A stretch of 64,000 nt of DNA. Source: Perca fluviatilis. Its lineage: Eukaryota; Chordata; Actinopteri; Perciformes; Percidae. Below the pieces are notes generated by a model that worked only from the letters and a program-made list of their open reading frames with translations, was not told where the DNA came from and did not search any database. The number at the start of each line of letters is the position of its first letter. Position 1 is the first letter of the stretch. The position numbers and the translations under genes are program-made. This document shows, piece after piece, positions 1-64,000 of this stretch. The stretch spans positions 7,536,550 to 7,600,549 of the forward strand of contig NC_053119.1 in assembly GCF_010015445.1 (NCBI RefSeq), given 5' to 3'.

Positions 1-25483
<25,483 letters not shown>

Positions 25484-25601
25484 CCTAAGTGCGCCGCCAG
25501 TTTGGTTTCTCTGCACCTGAGTCTGTCCGGCGCGCGTCGCTCACATTTGCGTGTCCCCTGAGTGGCTCCGTTCCCACAGTTAAAAAAAAAGAGAGAGAGA
25601 G

Positions 25602-25646
<45 letters not shown>

Positions 25647-25960
25647 CGTGCTCGCCTGGTTTTATCCTCCACTTTGTGCCTCCGGTAAATATGATGTCAC
25701 TGTTTAGTTATCTTCCTCCCCAAAAACCGAGACCGTTATCTCTACCCTCTGTGCGTCTCCCTGGTCTTCTCTGCTCCCACTGTCCCCTTTCTGCTTCTGT
25801 TGTCTCGCTCCCTCTCCTTCAGTGTGACAGTGGAGAGGACAGTCCATCCTTTATGGGCTCGCCAAAACGTGCGGAGACACGTCATTTCCACGCCGACGAG
25901 CCGCAGGTCGCATATTGTGGCAATGAACTGATATTGATCCATATACAATACAAGGAAAGG
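25484..25960 (-). promoter_or_regulatory. CFTR 5' leader and proximal promoter region (putative)
   Basis: The GC-rich block just upstream of the ATG (CGGCGCGCGTC near 25528) gives way to a poly(A) on the plus strand, so poly(T) in CFTR sense. Farther out there is a CRE half-site, TGACGTG on the minus strand near 25884. No TATA box stands out, in keeping with the TATA-less human promoter. The transcription start is not visible. Confidence 0.35.
25582..25645. repeat. A(9)(GA)nA(44) homopolymer tract
   Basis: A near-pure A run ending in 44 consecutive A, 99-162 nt upstream of the CFTR start codon. Confidence 0.95.
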
Positions 25961-27552
25961 GGATGCAGGGAACAGTGGGAGTCCAAAAGGTTAATAAATA
26001 ATAATTTCCCCACTTGAATTGAATTCAGAGGAAATCCAGTTCCTTTATCAAACTCCATTTTGTAAGATTATCTTTGGTTTTGCAGGCTAATGCACAGCTT
26101 TGAAACAAATTTATGATAATATGCCTAGCCTAAATAATGTTTCCTATACTTCTCACAAGTTTATCTCACACTACAACCCCTTCATGTATCGACTACAATT
26201 TTTAAATTGCAACTACATTAAAAAAAAAACACCTTGGAAGATGGTTTGTGGAGCTTTTAGGGGTTTGAAATTACTTTATATGGCAAAAAACTACTGCTGC
26301 TGCAGGTCCATTGAACTATCTCTGGCTTTTTTATTTTTTTATTTTACTGCGCTCAACTGCCTCCCTATCATTCACAAAAAAGCAGAAACAGTTCCGGGAC
26401 ATCTAAAGCAAACTTGAAACTTTAATCAGTTTCAGGTTACGCACAGTTTCAGGAGAGGGAGGATTAAAACCTCCAGACATTCCATAAGGGAACAGAGATA
26501 ACGTGAAGATGCAGTAAGTGTGTCAGAAAAACAGCCCTGTTTTCAGCTTTGTGCATTTTCCAGCTGATCCAAGATTTGATCCTGATTTATTTTTTTTTTT
26601 AATTCAGCTTAAGAAGTAGGAGAATTTTCTCAACATAAAAAGGAACACTTCATCCTTCAGTTTATCACAAACATTCAACATCAACACATCTAAATGTGAT
26701 AATCCAATCACATTTTTGTTTGATGAATAATTATGGTAGCCTGGGAGCCAGACGAATCTGCCGAGCTCATGTTTGGTAACTGGCGATGTCAGGCTATGAT
26801 TAGGGGGAGAAGATCTACAGTACATGAGTATTTTGTATTAAAGTAAATTTGGGAGTGCAGGTTTAACTTCAGCTTTCAGGTGGACACCAAACTCTGAACA
26901 GAAAGTGACACTGATGTACTATGCAACATTGAACTTTCCTAACTGCAACTCAAAAATGCACACACTTGTGTGAACGGTAGAAAGACTGAGGGGAGGTAAT
27001 CTCTTAGTGCAAAATAAGATAAATATTGATGAACTGATCTTTAGGGCAAACATAAAATTATTTTATTAAATGTGTCCAATTTGTTGTTGAAAGGCACTTG
27101 AAAGCAGTAAAAGTTGTTAAATACCCCTAAACTGTTCTTCAATAAAACTTAACAGTGCCTATAATAATATAAGAAACATTCAATTGAGAAAATAAAATTA
27201 AAAATGGACAATTACTCCCTGTTCTAATACTGAATGGGACGTGTTCTCTCGGTCTCCCCAGATCTAACCAGAAGCTGAAAGGGATTGAATGAATTCAGCT
27301 GCGAATTGTGTGTCTTTTTCCTGCTTATTAAAAAGGGTATTTCTGTGCGTGAGAGACAAGATAAAGCTGAACTTTCGCATGGAGCTGAGGGATGAGGAGA
27401 ATCGCATAAAGTCAGACTGTTGGTTGCTTGCAATTCTTTTCAACTTTGAGTCATTACTGCTGGGGGACACCAAGGCTACTTGCCTTTGCCTAGAGAAAAG
27501 ACTGACCTCTGCTGGACATTTACCGTCCTTTGCAGCCAGATAAGAGTTTATC
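25961..27552. other. CFTR-ASZ1 intergenic, left part
   Basis: About 1.6 kb of AT-rich sequence. Open frames such as 26100-26417 and 27289-27543 do not resemble known proteins. No repeat family is recognised. Confidence 0.45.
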
Positions 27553-27560
27553 CTATAAAG

Positions 27561-28045
27561 CAGGGGTCTTCAACGTTTTTTAGGCCAAGGACCCCTTAAC
27601 TGAAAGATAGACGCAGCAGGGACCCCCTACTACATATATCGTATAAAATTTAGTTGCATATTAAACTGGACCTACAATAATGTGTAGGGTGGCCTAAAGC
27701 CTTTACACATACATTTTCACGGTGCATGCAATACTAATATAAGCTTTTAAAATAAATACAAATGTTGGCATATTCATATATTTATACATCATGCTTTAAT
27801 GTTAAAATGTGGCAAAGTAAATCCTTAAGCTTAACTGTATCTGTGGATGGCTACCTTATCTATAGGCAACATAAAAATATACATATCTTTACTAATAATA
27901 TGTCAGATTCATGTGTATATATTTTCAGACATATTTTATATTTGACTTTTTTTTTTTTTAAATCATTGAACAATAATTTGGCGGCCCTCCTGCAGCTACT
28001 CTGAGGACCCCCTAGGGGTCCCGGACCCCCTGTTAAAGATCTCTG
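27561..28045. mobile_element. hAT MITE in the CFTR-ASZ1 interval
   Basis: Starts CAGGGGTCTTCAACGTTTTT and ends CCCCCTGTTAAAGATCTCTG. An exact 8-bp duplication CTATAAAG lies at 27553-27560 and 28046-28053. Includes GGACCCCCTAGGGGTCC near the right end. Confidence 0.85.
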
Positions 28046-28053
28046 CTATAAAG

Positions 28054-29526
28054 CATGACATTTCCGAATACTGTTAGTTATGCAGTTATAGATAATGATG
28101 GTTCATATCCAAGTACCTTCTATTTTGAGGATTAGTACAAACCAAACTCAATATGCATGCCAAAATCCTTAAAAAGGCCCTGCACATCCTCCCATGCGTT
28201 TCCACTTATTCTAGATGATTAGAGACCAGCTCAGTTCAAAGTGTGGCAGGGCTTTGCTGGGAGTTAAGTGATGACACCAAATTCCATGAACAAATAACAA
28301 TAAGGTACAATTTACAATAAAACTAATATGTAAGTAAGGGACATGTATATCAAGAAAAGTGAACACCCAGAGTCCTGAGAAGGTCTAATTAGACTGACTG
28401 TTGAAACATACCTGTTTGGGTGGACTATAGGTACACGACTAACTACAAATTATATATTTTCAGTCAGCATGAAGATAAGAAAATCAATCCACTAGTGGCA
28501 TATATTTAGGCGTTTTATTAAATTAAGATGTAGACTAAAAAGAGCACCCAACCACTCACCTGCCATATGTTGATATTAAGGGAAGTTCCCCTCTTTTTTT
28601 CCCCCAGAGTAGTCTTTGGACAAACAAGATCAAAGCATGAATGTTACACACAAGTTTTTTTATGCTGTCAGTGAAATGTGAAAATATTAAATGTGGACTC
28701 AATTCACTTTTACATTTGAGAAATTTGATCTTAAACCTCCGTTACTTGTAATTGTTTTACATAAACTGTATTTTACATTTTATTATCTATCAAATTATCT
28801 ATCCCAATTGTAAAATGTAAGGCAAAATAACTTATTTTACATAATAATAATAATGCTAATGTATCTATCAAAATACTTTCCCCTAATCGAAAAGTGTTTA
28901 TTGGCTTTTTTATTTTTGAAGGTCGCCTCTCAATGATCTCTCGAGTCTAAATAAAGGTTGAATGAATGAGTAGAACTAACTAGAAAAATAAATGCAAGGG
29001 CTAGCTACCTAGCTAGCATACGATAGTATAAAAGCACTTAACTTTATAGTTTAACCCACTTTGGTTAAACTCCAAATGCTTCTAGATTCAAACCTTGGCT
29101 GCAGTCAAGTTATCCGGCTAAGCAGCATAGACTGTTAAAATTTTTTTGCAGGCTAGAATGTTAGCTTACTTTAGCTAACTAGCTAGCTAAATAGCTAACG
29201 ATTATGTCTGTTACCACATTGTGGCAGTAGCACTAGCAACAAAATCACAGCACGTGATTATTTGGCAGAATTACACGTAGCTTAACCCGAGTTTAACCCG
29301 ACATCGTTTTAGATTTTAGAACGTTACACCTTTTTACTTGGTATCAGGTGTAAATCTTCTCATACTTATGGTTATGTCAACTGTACATCGACATATTTCT
29401 CAGTTAATCTATTTAGCATAGTAACATAGTTTAGTGGCACAACTTCAAAATAGTTTAAATGTTCGAGGTTTGAAATTAAGTACTTTCCGAAGCACCTGTG
29501 ACTTTTGAAGCTTCGGACATCATCAG
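28054..29526. other. CFTR-ASZ1 intergenic, right part
   Basis: AT-rich sequence. A retroposon-tail-like AAATAAAGGTTGAATGAATG lies near 28951. GCTAGCTA-rich sequence occurs near 28998-29200. No gene is recognised. Confidence 0.45.
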
Positions 29527-29606
29527 TCACGTGATATTCCTCATTTTCGCCCATCTCTATTATGAGTAACATCCGTTAGATAGCGAGCGGCTACACGGAA
29601 TTAGCT
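29527..29606 (+). promoter_or_regulatory. ASZ1 proximal promoter: E-box and MYB core
   Basis: TCACGTGA (29527-29534) is a perfect palindromic E-box 73 bp before the ASZ1 ATG. CCGTTA (29573-29578) is TAACGG on the minus strand, a MYB core, 29 bp before it. A second CACGTG is at 29251. A six-codon upstream ORF (29562-29579) could fall in the leader. Function is inferred from known MYBL1/TCFL5 control of piRNA-pathway genes in mammals. Confidence 0.4.
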
Positions 29607-61304
<31,698 letters not shown>

Positions 61305-61565
61305 AGGAGTGTGTGTGTGTTAAAGAATGGGACGGTTGTGTTAATCACTTGCTTGATGACCTTATCAGAATATTTTGTTTTTGATAACCGTAGATGATCA
61401 ATTAGATTATGAACAACTTATTTGTTTTAGGACAGTGTTTGACAAGACAGCATTTCTATTTTTGCTGCTGTTGTTTTCCACTTTGCTCTGTCTAGTCTTG
61501 AGTTTAGTTCTGAATTATGTTTTAAAGGTTTAAAGTGAAAAATAAAGTTTCTTATGAGGAACAAT
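61305..61565 (+). terminator. ASZ1 3'UTR with poly(A) signal
   Basis: AATAAA at 61541-61546, 237 nt after the stop codon. The cleavage point about 15-25 nt on is assumed. Confidence 0.7.
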
Positions 61566-61790
61566 TTCTTGCATACCGGTAGTCAAATTAAGATTCAAAA
61601 CAGAATGTTTCTTTCTGTTTTCAGTGCCTACAAAAACAAATTGAACTTGATTTTAAAGTGTAAATTCTGATGCTAATCTCGATAATGACGCACTTTAAAA
61701 AGACAAAGATATGATCATTTTCAGGCCTTGAAGTTATATACTTAATGGAATACCACAGCATTGTAGGAAATACACTTCCCAGAGTTATGT

Positions 61791-61838
61791 GAGAAGATTG
61801 ATATCAGCCTCAGGCATGAGACTGATATCAATCTTCTC
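61791..61838. repeat. Perfect 17-bp inverted repeat
   Basis: GAGAAGATTGATATCAG (61791-61807) and its exact complement at 61822-61838, with a 14-base loop. Confidence 0.9.
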
Positions 61839-62089
61839 ATCTATCTTTCAGAAAGAAATCCAATAAGCATATTTCCAAAAATGTTGGATAAATGAATGAA
61901 TGAACAGATTTTTCTTTCTTTTTTTTATCCAAGTTTTTAAATCTGAGTGCTATGATGTTGATAAGGATCATATTGTCCTGCCACTGATCATTTTCCCCGT
62001 CACATAAGATGTTGAAATTTATAGTTAAGGAAATGTTTTTTAATCCAGAAATAGAAAATTAGAAACATAAAATTGTTAAAGATCTTTAT

Positions 62090-62480
62090 TGTCTGAGATA
62101 TCAGCTCAGTCCCTTAAGTGAATTTAGCTCTTAGCCATAACCTGACTTTACATTGATGATGTTAAATTGTCTTTCTCTTCATGGAACATGTAGTGGAATA
62201 CGGTGACCAGCCTTAATGCGATTCGGTAGGACAGTGAACAAATTACTCCAATTAAATTGGATTTCTATTACAGAATTATTATAACTACTGCTGCTGCAAC
62301 AACAAAGTCGTGTCCAATGGGCTGAGAAGAGCAGAGAGAGCGCTCTAAATCTCTTTGTTGTTTTATGGTTTTCTTCCACGGGGATCATGCGAAAAATCCA
62401 ATTTGCCCATTAATCTCATCTGGTCATACACCAGGGCCAGATCAAAGATGGAGGAAATAGCGTGTGACAGTGGTACAGAT
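62090..62480. promoter_or_regulatory. Candidate conserved non-coding element upstream of WNT2
   Basis: Unique-looking sequence with no repeat, holding homeobox-like CAATTAAATTGG and CATTAATCTC and one TCF/LEF-type AGATCAAAG (62440-62448). This is only a composition and motif judgement; conservation was not tested. Confidence 0.25.
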
Positions 62481-63345
62481 TTCCCCCAAAGACTTCAAAA
62501 AGACTGTGATAGATAATCCAATTGAAATGGACACATCACCTTTAGGTGCAGCTTTGGAAGAATCAGTGCGTAATTTCTCTGTCCCTTTTTTTTAACCATC
62601 ATTCCTGAGTTATTAGTTGGACTGAGGGATGGTTTGTATAAGGCTGTAAAATAACAATGCGTCATGCTTTGGGGATCAGAAATATTTGGCACATGTGCGT
62701 AAGTTGGGTATGGCAATGGGCTCTCTTTTAGTACATTCAAATTTGTATGCCTTAACGAGCAGGAAATTTACCAAATATATAAGATAAAGATAAATGAATG
62801 AATGAGCACAAACTGTATTTAAGAAGCAGACATGTCATTATGTGATGTGGGTGTATAGTTTGATGGCAAATTATTCACAATAATACAAAATAAAACTCCA
62901 CTACTCGAAGTCCTGAAAATAATATTCTGAAAAGTCATCTGCGTAAAATAAATGGAACCTGTGTCCTCAAGTCACTATCCTCTATATTACCTATGCGCAA
63001 ACGTACAGGGGCATCGTACAAAACCCCGGTCAATCTCAATCATCTGCTGTCCACTGAATTCAAATCTAAACTGGTTTGTGCGCGTTTGTGTTGACTGGCA
63101 TTGGCTGAGTGTGCTGGATGAATCCCCCCCTCAGCCGGCTCCTTGCCTAAACGCGTCGGTGCCCATCACGGTGAAGAGCCCATCAGCGTGGACCACATCT
63201 CAGAGCTGCAGCGGAGCTCCGGTCTGGACGCGGGCCAAGCCTGTCTGGTGTCAAACCAGCCTGAACAGATACTCTCAGACGTCTAATTTTTTCACCTCAT
63301 TCCTGAGACGGGACTCTGCCCACCCCTTGTGTAAAGCAATTTAAA
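62481..63345. other. ASZ1-WNT2 intergenic, right part
   Basis: The 130-codon frame at 62952-63344 shows no known domain. A GC-rich stretch (63120-63260) may be part of the WNT2 promoter. Confidence 0.4.
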
Positions 63346-63593
63346 CCTGATAGCACATCATCTCCACTGAAAATATTTGCTGGACTATTAGACAGTCGCG
63401 CTTTACTTTTTCCTCATAAGCACTTTACCACTGTGCACAGCCCGAGCCGGTCATGGCTTTTACGCGCAAAGCTCCGTCCTCCGGCTGTCTGTGATATCTT
63501 TTTAATCCAAGCTTGATTTGGAGATTCAACAAGTTTTCTTTTATCCGTGGAAATGCTCCGTCCAGATCCATAAAGGACCGAAGTTTGTTTAAT
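63346..63593 (+). promoter_or_regulatory. WNT2 5' leader (putative) with two upstream ORFs
   Basis: The region before the ATG has two short upstream ORFs: 63453-63494 (14 codons with stop) and 63553-63573 (7 codons with stop). The transcription start is not visible, so inclusion in the mRNA is inferred. Confidence 0.4.
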
Positions 63594-63676
63594 ATGAACT
63601 TATTGCCAAGTGGAATATGTTTTTATTTATCTGTAGCAATCTGCTGGCTGACGGCCGAGGTCGATGCGTCCTGGTG
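63594..63676 (+). CDS. wnt2: WNT2 exon 1 (signal peptide), partial gene
   Basis: Secreted palmitoylated Wnt ligand (family knowledge). 83 nt encode MNLLPSGICFYLSVAICWLT and AEVDASW plus two bases of a second Trp. The hydrophobic stretch is a signal peptide, and ASWW matches the SSWW at the end of human WNT2 exon 1, also 27 codons plus two bases. The donor is TG|GTAAGT. The rest of the gene lies past the right edge. Position next to ASZ1 supports wnt2 over other Wnts. Confidence 0.9.
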
Positions 63677-64000
63677 GTAAGTACTGTGCATCTTTATTTA
63701 AATGCAAAACCCCACGCACTAAATGCATGGCTTTTATCATTAACACGTTTTAACACGTTTTAACGCGACGCGCAAAATATAGCCTATACGCTCCAAAACG
63801 GTTACATGTTTAGATGAATCTGTCTGCAGTGAAATGTGATTTATGTGAAATTATCTCGAGTATGTTTTCCTCCTTTTGATTATTTAAAAAAAAAAGAAAT
63901 GTGTAAAATGTTTGAATTACCTCCAAAACGGTTTCATAACTCCCCTTTTTCCTTTAGTTAATTAGACATTTCCCAGAGATTGAGTAATGAAAATCCCCCC
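63677..64000 (+). other. WNT2 intron 1, start
   Basis: Intronic sequence to the window edge. A tandem TTAACACGTTT pair lies near 63741-63760; nothing else recognised. Confidence 0.6.

Noticed and set aside
25562..26017. 151-codon frame with a poly-Lys run
   Set aside because: Driven by the A(44) tract in the CFTR 5' flank, antisense to the promoter.
62952..63344. 130-codon plus-strand frame upstream of WNT2
   Set aside because: No homology seen, and it covers the probable promoter region of WNT2.

Overview
The window is nuclear DNA of a teleost fish, probably a perch-like acanthomorph. The evidence is split genes with GT-AG introns, tRNA-derived SINEs with target-site duplications, many hAT/Tc1/Harbinger fragments, long CA/TG and AT microsatellites, and CFTR, ASZ1 and WNT2 proteins of fish type. 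The genus assignment is inference; nothing here fixes a species. No bacterial, CRISPR or novel defence-type system was found.

Layout. (1) Positions 1-25483, minus strand: CFTR exons 14 to 1. The left edge cuts the gene inside the R-domain exon, so TMD2, NBD2 and the C-terminus lie outside. Thirteen complete exons have the same order and, except for exons 3 and 10, the lengths I expect from human CFTR. (2) Positions 25484-29606: divergent intergenic region with the CFTR 5' flank, one hAT MITE and the ASZ1 promoter. (3) Positions 29607-61304, plus strand: the complete ASZ1 (GASZ) gene, 13 coding exons totalling 1431 nt (476 aa plus stop), with five ankyrin-type units, a SAM domain, a short leucine zipper and a C-terminal membrane anchor. 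(4) Positions 61305-63593: ASZ1 3'UTR and the intergenic and 5' leader region of WNT2. (5) Positions 63594-63676: first coding exon of WNT2, which then runs off the right edge.

The genes are not a pathway. CFTR is an epithelial anion channel, ASZ1 a germline piRNA/mitochondrial-cement protein and WNT2 a secreted signal. Their order and relative orientation match the conserved vertebrate block WNT2-ASZ1-CFTR (human chromosome 7, inverted here), so the value of the window is synteny and gene structure. Most of the remaining sequence is intronic and filled by mobile elements. Many can be delimited by target-site duplications, and several are nested: a SINE in a hAT relic, a hAT in a Tc1, a Tc1 in a Harbinger-like element, and a hAT in a hAT.

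Most interesting signals: ASZ1 intron 12 starts with (AC)n four bases after its donor and ends with (TG)n 35 bases before its acceptor; ASZ1 intron 2 has a GC donor; CFTR intron 8 is a stop-free 102-nt (3n) intron; CFTR introns carry an 888-bp palindromic TTAA element and a pair of perfect hairpins.
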